The notes below the pieces were generated by a model that was not told the origin of the DNA, made no database searches, and saw only the letters and a list, made by a program, of their open reading frames with translations. Shown here piece by piece: positions 1 to 5,281 of a stretch of 5,281 nt of DNA. The stretch is taken from positions 1 through 5,281 of the forward strand of contig JAGWUK010000269.1 of assembly GCA_028868455.1 (NCBI GenBank). Reading direction: 5' to 3'. Numbering within the stretch: the first letter of the stretch is position 1; each line of letters starts with the position of its first letter. Both the position numbers and the translations under genes were made by a program. The stretch comes from Burkholderiales bacterium (GTDB lineage: Bacteria; Pseudomonadota; Gammaproteobacteria; Burkholderiales; Burkholderiaceae_D).

Positions 1-863
1 ACATGCATCACGCCCGGCATGGATTTCACGGCGCTGGCATCAAAACTCTTGATCCTGCCACCGATTGTAGGACTGAGGCGCAAACCTGCATACAACAGAC
101 CTTCAGGCTGGGCATCGATACCAAACTTCGCTGTTCCATTGACTTTGCTGGCGGTATCAGTACGCGCTGCCGGCGTGCCGATCAATTTGAAATCCTTAGG
201 ATTTTTTAAACGAATTTCGCCTGGTTGACTGCCAACCGCTTTCGCTGCCAATTCACCATAACTGGCACGTTTTCCGGAAGCGTGCGTCACAACGCCATCG
301 GCAGTTTTGCACTGACTGGCATCGACTTTCCATTCGTTCGCCGCCGCAGCGATCAGCATCGCACGCGCGGCAGCACCGGCTTCGCGCATGGGCGTCCACG
401 CATCCTTGACACTGGAAGACCCCCCCGTCACTTGCAAGCCCAACTCGCGTGCCGTTTTCAAAGTCAGCCATTGCGCCGTGCGCTTGAGCGCGCCATGATC
501 GTCAGGATGGAAAGGCAGGCCATCTGCCAGCATCGCCAGATTGCCGTAAATTTTGTCTATGGGTGCCGGCATGGTCTGGACCATCGACATCGGGACATCA
601 AGCTCTTCCGCCACCAGCATTTGCAACGCAGTATGAATTCCCTGCCCCATTTCGCTCTTATGCATGGCCACGGTCACCTTGCCGTCTTTTGCAATTTTGA
701 TCCAGCCATTGAGTGCCACCTCCCCATCTTGCACTGGCAAAGCGTGCTCGCCATTCAGGCGCTGGCGTGGCGGCATCACACCCCAGCCCACCACCAGGGC
801 ACCGGCAATGCCGAGACCACCGAGAATAAAGCGGCGGCGCGATGGCTTTTTCATTTCTGTCAT
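1..863 (-). CDS. Molybdopterin-binding subunit, xanthine dehydrogenase/IorB family (partial, N-terminal 287 aa)
   Basis: This is the large molybdenum-cofactor subunit of a periplasmic or membrane-associated oxidoreductase of the aldehyde oxidase/isoquinoline 1-oxidoreductase beta type. Such enzymes hydroxylate or oxidise aldehydes or N-heterocycles, passing electrons to a 2Fe-2S subunit and often cytochromes. Seen: an open frame from 863 to the left edge; a twin-arginine signal (SRRRFILGG, residues 8-16) followed by a hydrophobic stretch to about residue 29; EMGQGIHTALQ (71-81) and TGGSSSV (146-152), both typical of the IorB branch; and SKVNGTAKFGID (239-250), which opens the hammerhead domain. 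The family is usually over 700 residues, so the C-terminal half with the catalytic glutamate lies outside the window. The ATG at 863 is chosen because ACGGAG (871-876) sits 7 nt upstream and the TAT motif follows at once. No 2Fe-2S subunit gene precedes it; a partner may lie downstream, past the left edge. The substrate cannot be told. Confidence 0.9.
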   Translation of the reverse strand, partial: MTEMKKPSRRRFILGGLGIAGALVVGWGVMPPRQRLNGEHALPVQDGEVALNGWIKIAKDGKVTVAMHKSEMGQGIHTALQMLVAEELDVPMSMVQTMPAPIDKIYGNLAMLADGLPFHPDDHGALKRTAQWLTLKTARELGLQVTGGSSSVKDAWTPMREAGAAARAMLIAAAANEWKVDASQCKTADGVVTHASGKRASYGELAAKAVGSQPGEIRLKNPKDFKLIGTPAARTDTASKVNGTAKFGIDAQPEGLLYAGLRLSPTIGGRIKSFDASAVKSMPGVMH

Positions 864-870
864 TCCGTGT

Positions 871-876
871 CTCCGT
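871..876 (-). promoter_or_regulatory. Ribosome binding site of the IorB-type gene
   Basis: ACGGAG on the minus strand lies 7 nt before the ATG at 863. It is a good Shine-Dalgarno match at normal spacing. It fixes the start just ahead of the TAT signal. Confidence 0.7.
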
Positions 877-927
877 TATTTTTATTTGCACTTCGTTGAT
901 GTACAGGATTTACCCAAATTTTTTACT

Positions 928-1031
928 TAGGACTGACGCAAAACCATCCCGGCAGCGCTATAGCGCCTTGTCGTACGATGTGTACTGTCTTCATCGCTAT
1001 GTCTTGCCGGAGCGATTTTGCGTCAGTCCTA
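928..1031. mobile_element. MITE-like palindromic element with perfect 16-bp terminal inverted repeats
   Basis: The arms TAGGACTGACGCAAAA (928-943) and TTTTGCGTCAGTCCTA (1016-1031) are exact reverse complements. The inverted symmetry continues inward with CCGGCA (949-954) against TGCCGG (1005-1010) and ATAGCG (960-965) against CGCTAT (995-1000), so a transcript could fold into one long interrupted hairpin. The centre also holds the palindromes GCGCTATAGCGC (955-966) and TCGTACGA (971-978). Two boundary readings are possible. A 100-bp element at 930-1029 would be flanked by TA on both sides, as in IS630/Tc1-like insertions. A 104-bp element at 928-1031 would be flanked by the 5-bp repeat TTACT (923-927 and 1032-1036). 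It has no coding capacity and sits between two minus-strand genes, so it could act as a terminator or mRNA structure between them. The parent transposon is not identified. Confidence 0.6.
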
Positions 1032-1063
1032 TTACTGCAAGACTAGCGTGCGCCTTGACGCAT

Positions 1064-1315
1064 TCAGCTATTCCGGCGCGGATACCCTTGCGCCAGAATT
1101 CTTGTCCACACCACATCTTTCTGCTCAGACGACATAAATACCCAGTCTGCCACCTCGGTGACGGTGCGCCCGCAACCGCGGCAAACATCGTCAAAGGTCG
1201 TGGAGCATACGGCAACACATGGCGTGTCCGGACGTTCTTTTTGCTCATTCATTTTATTCGGATTCATTACTTGCACCCGGCAAAGCATTCGCAAATACGC
1301 CTGTGACACAGACAT
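1064..1315 (-). CDS. Small DUF1289-family cysteine-cluster protein
   Basis: The frame encodes up to 83 residues. The core TPCVAVCSTTFDDVCRGCGRT (residues 31-51) has the C-x3-C-x7-C-x2-C pattern (C33, C37, C45, C48) followed by GRT and a tryptophan (W58), which is the signature of DUF1289. The four cysteines probably bind a metal (zinc or Fe-S); no function is established for the family to my knowledge. The start is uncertain: ATGs occur at 1315, 1288, 1267 and 1252, and none has a strong Shine-Dalgarno site. The family domain begins near residue 30, and a TATTAT box at 1318-1323 just before the first ATG would place transcription start inside the longest version. The 1267 or 1252 start (67 or 62 residues) is therefore more likely. 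It stands alone, divergent from elbB and followed by the palindromic element. Confidence 0.8.
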   Translation of the reverse strand: MSVSQAYLRMLCRVQVMNPNKMNEQKERPDTPCVAVCSTTFDDVCRGCGRTVTEVADWVFMSSEQKDVVWTRILAQGYPRRNS

Positions 1316-1317
1316 GA

Positions 1318-1323
1318 ATAATA
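1318..1323 (-). promoter_or_regulatory. Possible -10 box for the DUF1289 gene
   Basis: TATTAT on the minus strand matches the sigma70 -10 consensus at 5 of 6 positions. Only a poor -35 (TTTAAT type) lies about 17 nt upstream. If it is used, the RNA would start near 1311, just inside the longest ORF, which favours one of the internal ATGs as start. The region is AT-rich, so a chance match is possible. Confidence 0.25.
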
Positions 1324-1372
1324 CGAGCGTTCGCCTTTTATTAAACTCGCGTAATAGTAACGCTATTCAGCC

Positions 1373-1401
1373 TTGACGGCGTGGTGGCTTGGTTCTATTT
1401 T
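1373..1401 (+). promoter_or_regulatory. Candidate sigma70 promoter for elbB-marC
   Basis: TTGACG (1373-1378) and TATTTT (1396-1401) are separated by 17 bp, giving 5/6 and 4/6 matches to the -35 and -10 consensus. This would leave a 5' leader of about 85 nt before elbB. A second perfect -35 hexamer, TTGACA (1422-1427), has only a weak partner, GAAAAT (1446-1451), at 18 bp. Which one is used cannot be decided from sequence. Confidence 0.35.
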
Positions 1402-1482
1402 CGGCAACACAAGGTGAAACGTTGACACCGGACCACCTTCGGCAGGAAAATCGGGCATCCCTCCCACCTCCCCAATTCAAGT

Positions 1483-1489
1483 AAAGGTG
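1483..1489 (+). promoter_or_regulatory. Ribosome binding site of elbB
   Basis: AAAGGTG ends 4 nt before the ATG at 1494, with the AAAGG core 6 nt away. This supports that start, which also gives the expected N-terminus of the family. Confidence 0.65.
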
Positions 1490-1493
1490 CATC

Positions 1494-2147
1494 ATGAAAG
1501 TAGCCGTCGTTTTATCCGGTTGTGGCGTCTTTGACGGTGCCGAAATTCACGAAAGCGTCTTAACCACCCTGGCGCTGGTCAGGGCGGGTGCAGAAGTCGA
1601 ATTTTTGGCGCCCGACATTCCGCAAGCGCGTGTCGTCAATCACCTGACCGGCGAAGTCGCCGTTGGCGAAACCCGCAATGTCATGGTCGAAGCTGCACGC
1701 ATAGCACGCGGAAAGGTCAAAAATATCGCGACAGCAAACAGTCAGGACTATGCCGCTGTTTTCTTTCCCGGCGGATTTGGCGCTGCCTGGAATTTATCTG
1801 ATTTTGCCAGCAAAGGCGCCGACTGCACGGTGCAGGCAGATGTCCTGGCGTTCGCACAAGCGATGGCCGATGCAGGCAAGCCGGCTTGCTATATTTGCAT
1901 AGCGCCAGCCATCATCCCTAAAGTCTACGGTGCCGGTGCGTCGCTCACGATAGGAAACGATACTGACACGGCCGCCGCGATTCAATCCATGGGCGGTCAG
2001 CACATCAGTTGCCCGGTCAGAGAATTTGTCGTCGATAAACAAAGAAAAATCGTCAGCACACCCGCCTATATGCTCGCACAAAACATCGCCGAAGCTGCCA
2101 CAGGTATCGACGCAGCGGTCACGGCGACGCTGGCATTGGTAGAATAG
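1494..2147 (+). CDS. elbB: ElbB, DJ-1/PfpI-superfamily isoprenoid biosynthesis glyoxalase
   Basis: This 217-residue protein matches E. coli ElbB (YhbL/Elb2) almost end to end from memory. ElbB is a cytoplasmic class I glutamine amidotransferase-like protein linked to isoprenoid biosynthesis and reported to have glyoxalase activity; its physiological substrate is unclear. Seen: LSGCGVFDGAEIHE (residues 7-20), VINHLTGE-like VVNHLTGE (47-54), ETRNVMVEAARI (59-70), FPGGFGAAWNLSDFA (91-105), the nucleophile elbow CIAPA (135-139) with the probable reactive cysteine C135, the LTIGNDTDTA segment (151-160) and the strongly conserved TPAYMLAQNIAEAATGID (189-206). Length and both termini are normal, so the gene looks intact. 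It is followed after 26 nt by a MarC-type gene on the same strand, probably in one transcript. In E. coli the neighbour is mtgA, so this context differs. Confidence 0.95.
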   Translation: MKVAVVLSGCGVFDGAEIHESVLTTLALVRAGAEVEFLAPDIPQARVVNHLTGEVAVGETRNVMVEAARIARGKVKNIATANSQDYAAVFFPGGFGAAWNLSDFASKGADCTVQADVLAFAQAMADAGKPACYICIAPAIIPKVYGAGASLTIGNDTDTAAAIQSMGGQHISCPVREFVVDKQRKIVSTPAYMLAQNIAEAATGIDAAVTATLALVE

Positions 2148-2173
2148 CGCCCCCGCAGCAAACTGAAGATTTC

Positions 2174-2776
2174 ATGACTCAAAATTTTATTCAATCCCTG
2201 ATCTTGCTTATCCTCGTTACCGATCCTTTCGGTAACGTTCCTATTTTCGTCAGCGCTTTAGCGCATGTTGCACCAGAACGTCGCTGGCGCGTTGTCGTGC
2301 GTGAATGCGCGATCGCTTTCGGATTGCTGTTGCTGTTTATGTTTTTCGGCAAACATTTTCTGAGTGCCTTGCAATTGTCAGAAGTCTCTTTGCGCATCGG
2401 CGGTGGCGTGATTTTGTTTCTGATTGCGCTACGTATGGTGTTTCCGCAAGAAGGCGGCATCTTTGGCGATGTCGAAGACGGTCACGAACCTTTTATCGTG
2501 CCACTGGCGATTCCGGCGCTGGCTGGCCCATCAGCTCTGGCAACGGTACTGCTGTTTTCTTCCGATGGACGTCAGGACATGCTGGTGCATCTGGCGGCAC
2601 TGACAGCTGTCGCCGTTGTCTGGCTGGTCGTCTTGCTCGGCGCAGAGCGTATGCAACGCGTGCTTGGCGTCCGCGCAATGACGGCGTTTGAACGTTTGAT
2701 GGGATTAATTCTGACGGCGATGTCGGTAGAGATGCTGTTGGCGGGAATCAGGGATTATCTGAAGACCTTGAACTAA
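2174..2776 (+). CDS. MarC/YhgN-family six-helix inner-membrane protein
   Basis: This 200-residue polytopic membrane protein belongs to the MarC (UPF0056) family and is closest in pattern to E. coli YhgN. The function is not established; the original link of MarC to multiple antibiotic resistance was withdrawn, and an exporter or transporter role is only guessed. Hydrophobic segments lie at about residues 6-28, 43-63, 72-90, 107-129, 136-157 and 172-192. Family motifs are DPFGNVPIF (17-25), the duplicated-half equivalent PLAIPALAGPSAL (110-122), GGGVILFLIALRM (76-88) and ERLMGLILTAM (173-183). Length is normal and the gene appears intact. The ATG at 2174 has only a weak GAAG (2165-2168) upstream and follows elbB by 26 nt. 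The stop lies inside a convergent overlap with a small minus-strand ORF. Confidence 0.92.
   Translation: MTQNFIQSLILLILVTDPFGNVPIFVSALAHVAPERRWRVVVRECAIAFGLLLLFMFFGKHFLSALQLSEVSLRIGGGVILFLIALRMVFPQEGGIFGDVEDGHEPFIVPLAIPALAGPSALATVLLFSSDGRQDMLVHLAALTAVAVVWLVVLLGAERMQRVLGVRAMTAFERLMGLILTAMSVEMLLAGIRDYLKTLN
2215..2237 (+). repeat. Perfect 9-bp inverted repeat inside the start of the marC-like gene
   Basis: CGTTACCGA (2215-2223) and TCGGTAACG (2229-2237) are exact reverse complements around a 5-nt loop. The hairpin lies about 40 nt into the coding region and encodes the conserved TDPFGNV motif. It may affect translation or may be a coincidence of codon choice. Confidence 0.4.
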
Positions 2777-2909
2777 ACGCAGGCGCAGCAGCGGGAGGCG
2801 CGCTGAATGAGACCGCCTCCGCTGCAAACAAATCGCGGTTAAAAGTGATATAGCCGAGTAAAAACAACGCCAGGGCAATCAAAAATTGCTTCAGTAGATT
2901 CCGGTTCAT
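2748..2909 (-). CDS. Short hypothetical membrane-anchored protein (53 aa)
   Basis: A 53-residue frame begins at the ATG at 2909, 17 nt after the CoA-transferase stop, with AGGGA (2916-2920) at a 6-nt spacing, the clearest Shine-Dalgarno site in this operon. The protein starts MNRNLLKQ with positive residues. One hydrophobic segment follows at about residues 9-23 (FLIALALFLLGYITF). It ends in an Ala/Pro/Ser-rich tail, SAPPAAAPAFSSRSS (36-50). This fits a single-pass inner-membrane protein with the N-terminus inside and a short periplasmic tail, or a signal-peptide-like protein. I do not recognise a family. Its last 29 bp overlap the 3' end of the marC-like gene antisense. It could be the last gene of the recR operon; a spurious ORF remains possible. 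Confidence 0.5.
   Translation of the reverse strand: MNRNLLKQFLIALALFLLGYITFNRDLFAAEAVSFSAPPAAAPAFSSRSSDNP
2788..2825. terminator. Bulged GC-rich hairpin at the convergent junction, possible bidirectional terminator
   Basis: The arms 2788-2800 and 2813-2825 pair over 12 bp (GCAGCGG/CCGCTGC, then AGGCG/CGCCT) with one unpaired G (2795), enclosing a loop of about 12 nt. It starts 11 nt after the marC-like stop, where a plus-strand terminator would be expected. No T-run follows on either strand, so it is not a canonical intrinsic terminator. It also lies inside the small minus-strand ORF, so its role is uncertain. Confidence 0.35.
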
Positions 2910-2926
2910 ACACTGTCCCTATCCAG

Positions 2927-4174
2927 TTAAATGATGTGTTGCTGCTCCATGAGTGCAATCTCATCTTCGGTATAGCCGAGCGCACTCAAGACCTCGTGAT
3001 TATGTTGCCCCAGCTTTGGCCCCAGCCATTGCGTCCGTCCAGGCGTCTCCGACATTTTTGGCGTAATCGCGGGTAGCTTGACCGGCGTACCATCATCGAA
3101 CGCATGCTGTTCAAACATCTGGCGCGCAAGAAATTGCGGATCGCTCATCATGTCGCGCACGGAATAAATTTTTCCCACAGGCACATCAGCTTTTTTCAAA
3201 ATGGCCAATGCGATATCAATTTGCTGCGTGGAACACCAGGCTTGTATCGCCTCATCAATTTCGGCAGTGCGCGGAACTCTGCCATCGTTGCGCACAAGTC
3301 CAGGATCGTTCGCCAGGTCGTCGCGCAAAATTGCCTTCATCAGCCTGTGAAAGATCGCATCACCATTACCAGCAATAACGATATTCTCACCATCACCAGT
3401 AGTATACGTATTGGAAGGTACGATGCCAGGCAAGGCACCACCTGTGCGTTCGCGCACGACACCGGCATGATCGAATTCCGGCACCAGCGATTCCATCAGA
3501 TTGAATACCGATTCGTACAGGGCAACATCCACCATTTGCCCCCGACCTGCGATGCATTCATCGCCCTCTTTGCCATTCCAGCGACCGCCCGTGACATCAC
3601 GATGCCGCAAAGCCATCATCGCCCCGATCACCCCATGCAATGCAGCCACCGAATCACCGATAGATATGCCAACACGCACCGGCGGACGGTCAGCGTGACC
3701 AGAGACATAACGCAATCCCCCCATGGATTCACCAATCGCACCAAATCCCGGCAAATCCCGCATCGGCCCGGTTTGTCCATACCCGGACAAGCGCACCATG
3801 ATCGTCGCTGGATTAATGGCATTTAATTGGTCATAGCCCAGTTGCCATTTCTCCAGTACGCCCGGACGATAGTTTTCGATAATGATGTCCGCATCAAGTG
3901 CCAGTCGTCGCGCAATTTCCTGGCCCTGCGCATCTTTCATGTTCAGCGTGATACTTTTTTTGTTGCGTGCCTGTACGCTCCACCACAGCGACGTGCCGTC
4001 TTTCAGCACGCGCCACTGACGCAGAGGATCGCCGCTGCCCGGCGATTCCACCTTGATGACTTCCGCACCAAATTCAGCCAGCATGCGCGAACAAAATGGT
4101 CCGGCAATCAAAGTGCCCAGCTCCAGAACTTTGATGCCAGCCAGCGGGCCGCGTGTTTTTTGTGTGTCGCTCAT
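2927..4174 (-). CDS. Class III (CaiB/BaiF/Frc-type) acyl-CoA transferase
   Basis: This 415-residue cytoplasmic enzyme moves CoA between carboxylic acids through an aspartyl-CoA anhydride intermediate. Seen: an N-terminal Rossmann-like start PLAGIKVLELGTLIAGPFCSRM (residues 10-31), EFGAEVIKVE (34-43), RNKKSITLNM (70-79), ENYRPGVLEKW (100-110), SGYGQTGP (130-137), the catalytic aspartate D174 in GISIGDSVAALHG (169-181), GGALPG (245-250) and a C-terminal LGQHNHEVLSALGY (388-401). Length is close to the family norm apart from 13 extra residues near 198-210. The substrate pair (for example glutarate, succinate or 2-methylcitrate-type acids) cannot be inferred. The gene starts 4 nt after the HD-hydrolase stop and lacks a good Shine-Dalgarno site, suggesting translational coupling. 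Confidence 0.93.
   Translation of the reverse strand: MSDTQKTRGPLAGIKVLELGTLIAGPFCSRMLAEFGAEVIKVESPGSGDPLRQWRVLKDGTSLWWSVQARNKKSITLNMKDAQGQEIARRLALDADIIIENYRPGVLEKWQLGYDQLNAINPATIMVRLSGYGQTGPMRDLPGFGAIGESMGGLRYVSGHADRPPVRVGISIGDSVAALHGVIGAMMALRHRDVTGGRWNGKEGDECIAGRGQMVDVALYESVFNLMESLVPEFDHAGVVRERTGGALPGIVPSNTYTTGDGENIVIAGNGDAIFHRLMKAILRDDLANDPGLVRNDGRVPRTAEIDEAIQAWCSTQQIDIALAILKKADVPVGKIYSVRDMMSDPQFLARQMFEQHAFDDGTPVKLPAITPKMSETPGRTQWLGPKLGQHNHEVLSALGYTEDEIALMEQQHII
3543..3586 (-). repeat. 39-bp in-frame insert bounded by 5-bp direct repeats in the CoA-transferase gene
   Basis: On the coding strand GGTCG occurs at 3586-3582 and again at 3547-3543, exactly 39 bp apart and in the same reading phase (Gly-Arg 197-198 and 210-211). 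Removing one repeat unit plus the intervening DNA would join TGG to RGQ, giving the TGG-RGQ-MVDVA run expected in this family. The extra 13 residues are rich in charged and small residues (WNGKEGDECIAG). Confidence 0.5.
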
Positions 4175-4178
4175 AAGT

Positions 4179-4844
4179 TCAGAAAAAAGTCAGCTTTTTA
4201 ATTTCCCATGCCAGATTGGCACGCGCCTGCACATCAAAGCGCTCAGCCATCGCCGGAGTAAAGAACAATTTCTCACGCTCAGCAAAACGCTTCAACACCT
4301 TCACCCGCCCCGCCCGGAACAACGGTGCCGGCACCCACCGATACTCATTGCGTATCGCCTGGCTGTATTGCTGGTAAAAATCAGTCGTCGTACCCAGTAT
4401 GGCAAGATCGAGATCGAGAAAGAAAGGCAGATCCGGTGCAATTTTTTTATTTACCGGCACTTCATGTCTGGCCGTCGCCAGTATGCATTGCTGCACGTTC
4501 TGAATCACCGGGACATCAATGCCCAACCGCGACATGAGTACAGCCGCCAGCTCTGCGCTCTTTAACTCATTGTCATGCCGCCGCGTATCGTAGATCAGGT
4601 CGTGAAACCAGATCGCCAGTGCAATGACCGGAAAATCACGAATAGCGCTGCGGGCATTTTCTGCCTGTGTCAGCAATGCATGCACATGCGAGAGATTATG
4701 ATAACTGCGATGCGGCTCAGAATAATGCTTTTCCAGCACCAGCCAGACTTCAGTTGCGCACTCTGCCCGCACGGCAATTGCACGAATCAACTCATACCAC
4801 TGTTGCCGTAACTTTTCTTTTTGCTGGTGCGGGATCAGAAACAT
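4179..4844 (-). CDS. HD-superfamily metal-dependent hydrolase (COG4339 type)
   Basis: This 221-residue soluble protein has the layout of the predicted HD-domain phosphohydrolases of COG4339, some of which carry the misleading database name NMDA receptor subunit-like. Seen: YHNLSHV (residues 48-54, H49 and H53), the HD doublet WFHDLIYD (79-86, H81-D82), NELKSAELA (92-100), ATARHE (123-128, H127) and FLDLDLAILG (142-151, D144/D146). These are the likely metal ligands of the HD fold. No signal peptide or membrane segment is present. Such enzymes hydrolyse phosphomonoesters or nucleotides, but the substrate here is unknown. The ATG at 4844 follows the recR stop by 11 nt and has no clear Shine-Dalgarno site; no in-frame ATG occurs again until residue 104, so this start is favoured. 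It lies between recR and the CoA-transferase in one probable operon. Confidence 0.88.
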   Translation of the reverse strand: MFLIPHQQKEKLRQQWYELIRAIAVRAECATEVWLVLEKHYSEPHRSYHNLSHVHALLTQAENARSAIRDFPVIALAIWFHDLIYDTRRHDNELKSAELAAVLMSRLGIDVPVIQNVQQCILATARHEVPVNKKIAPDLPFFLDLDLAILGTTTDFYQQYSQAIRNEYRWVPAPLFRAGRVKVLKRFAEREKLFFTPAMAERFDVQARANLAWEIKKLTFF

Positions 4845-4855
4845 GGCGAAGTCAG

Positions 4856-5281
4856 TCAGGTTGAACGCCGATCCAGCATCGCTCTGGCAATCGTGCTGGC
4901 ATCGACATATTCCAGTTCGCCGCCGACCGGTACACCGCGCGCCAGCCGGCTGACCCTCAGCCCCCGGGCTTTGAGCGTTTCGCCGATATAGTGCGCCGTT
5001 GCTTCGCCTTCAGCAGTGAAGTTGGTCGCCAAAACCACCTCTTTGACAATGCCATCACTGGCGCGTTTCATCAGCCTGTCGAGATGGATTTCTTTCGGAC
5101 CTATCCCGTCCAGCGGCGACAGTCGTCCCATCAGTACAAAGTACATGCCTTTGTACGTCAAGGTGCGTTCTATCATCATCTGGTCTGTCGGCGTTTCAAC
5201 CACGCAAAGCATGCTCGTATCGCGCTCGGCATCCAGGCAGGTTTCACAAACCTGGCTTTCGGTAAACGTATTGCACGATGC
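4856..5281 (-). CDS. recR: Recombination mediator protein RecR (partial, C-terminal 141 aa)
   Basis: RecR works with RecF/RecO to load RecA on gapped DNA, forming a ring-shaped DNA clamp. The frame is open to the right edge, so the first in-window ATG (5212) is internal and the true start lies outside; about 55-60 N-terminal residues with the helix-hairpin-helix are missing. Visible, numbering from the edge: the end of the C4 zinc finger (C3, then C12 and C15 in [13 protein letters not shown]), the Toprim domain opening LCVVETPTD (25-33, E29), [16 protein letters not shown] (47-62), [14 protein letters not shown] (86-99) and the C-terminal [15 protein letters not shown] (113-127), all strongly conserved in RecR. 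In many proteobacteria dnaX and ybaB precede recR; they would lie past the right edge. The HD-hydrolase gene follows after 11 nt. Confidence 0.96.
   Translation of the reverse strand, partial: ASCNTFTESQVCETCLDAERDTSMLCVVETPTDQMMIERTLTYKGMYFVLMGRLSPLDGIGPKEIHLDRLMKRASDGIVKEVVLATNFTAEGEATAHYIGETLKARGLRVSRLARGVPVGGELEYVDASTIARAMLDRRST

Noticed and set aside
225..899. A long plus-strand open frame of 224 codons
   Set aside because: It is antisense to the IorB-type gene, whose minus-strand frame has clear family motifs; the plus-strand translation is compositionally odd (His/Arg-rich) and shows no recognisable domain.
842..1306. A plus-strand open frame of 154 codons crossing the palindromic element
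   Set aside because: It spans the start of one minus-strand gene, the palindromic element and most of the DUF1289 gene antisense; no motif or good ribosome binding site.
1325..1367. Short inverted repeats (AGCGTT against AACGCT; AATAG against CTATT) in the divergent intergenic region
   Set aside because: They are too short and overlapping to support an operator call; they do not match a regulator site I recognise.
1400..1444. Short repeats upstream of elbB (TTCGGCA twice; AAGGTG against CACCTT)
   Set aside because: Matches of 6-7 bp at these distances are expected by chance, and no known operator pattern fits.
2305..2691. A 128-codon plus-strand frame inside the marC-like gene
   Set aside because: It is an out-of-frame Arg-rich shadow of a six-helix membrane protein with clear motifs.
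3104..3826. A 240-codon plus-strand open frame
   Set aside because: It is the antisense shadow of the CoA-transferase, whose coding frame is beyond doubt; the translation is His/Arg-rich and unlike any family I know.
4053..4565. A 170-codon plus-strand open frame across the HD-hydrolase/CoA-transferase junction
   Set aside because: It is antisense to two well-supported genes and shows no domain signature.

Overview
This window looks like chromosomal DNA of a betaproteobacterium. Moderate GC (roughly half) and protein sequences that read like Burkholderiales homologues suggest the Oxalobacteraceae (Herminiimonas, Collimonas or Janthinobacterium type); this is inference from memory of the families, not a database result. 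It is mostly ordinary housekeeping and metabolic sequence with no phage, plasmid, CRISPR or RNA genes visible.

Left part (1-1315, minus strand): the first 287 codons of a TAT-exported molybdopterin subunit of the xanthine dehydrogenase/isoquinoline 1-oxidoreductase (IorB) type run off the left edge. Upstream of it lies a compact palindromic element of about 100 bp (928-1031) with perfect 16-bp terminal inverted repeats, which resembles a non-autonomous insertion element (MITE). Before that comes a small four-cysteine DUF1289 gene.

Middle (1316-2776, plus strand): a 178-bp divergent intergenic region carries a candidate sigma70 promoter and a good ribosome binding site. It leads into a two-gene unit: elbB (DJ-1/PfpI-superfamily glyoxalase) and, 26 nt later, a six-helix MarC/YhgN-type inner-membrane protein. 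A bulged hairpin follows at the convergent junction.

Right part (2748-5281, minus strand): a tight operon enters from the right edge in the order recR (5' end missing), an HD-superfamily hydrolase (COG4339 type; 11-nt gap), a class III CoA-transferase (4-nt gap), and finally a short membrane-anchored ORF of 53 residues (17-nt gap, clear Shine-Dalgarno) whose tail overlaps the marC 3' end antisense. The internal gaps with weak Shine-Dalgarno sites suggest translational coupling. The functions (recombinational repair, nucleotide or phosphate-ester hydrolysis, acyl-CoA metabolism) do not form an obvious pathway.

I see no convincing new multi-gene system. The points most worth checking are the MITE-like element, an in-frame 39-bp insertion bounded by 5-bp repeats in the CoA-transferase, and the small membrane ORF.
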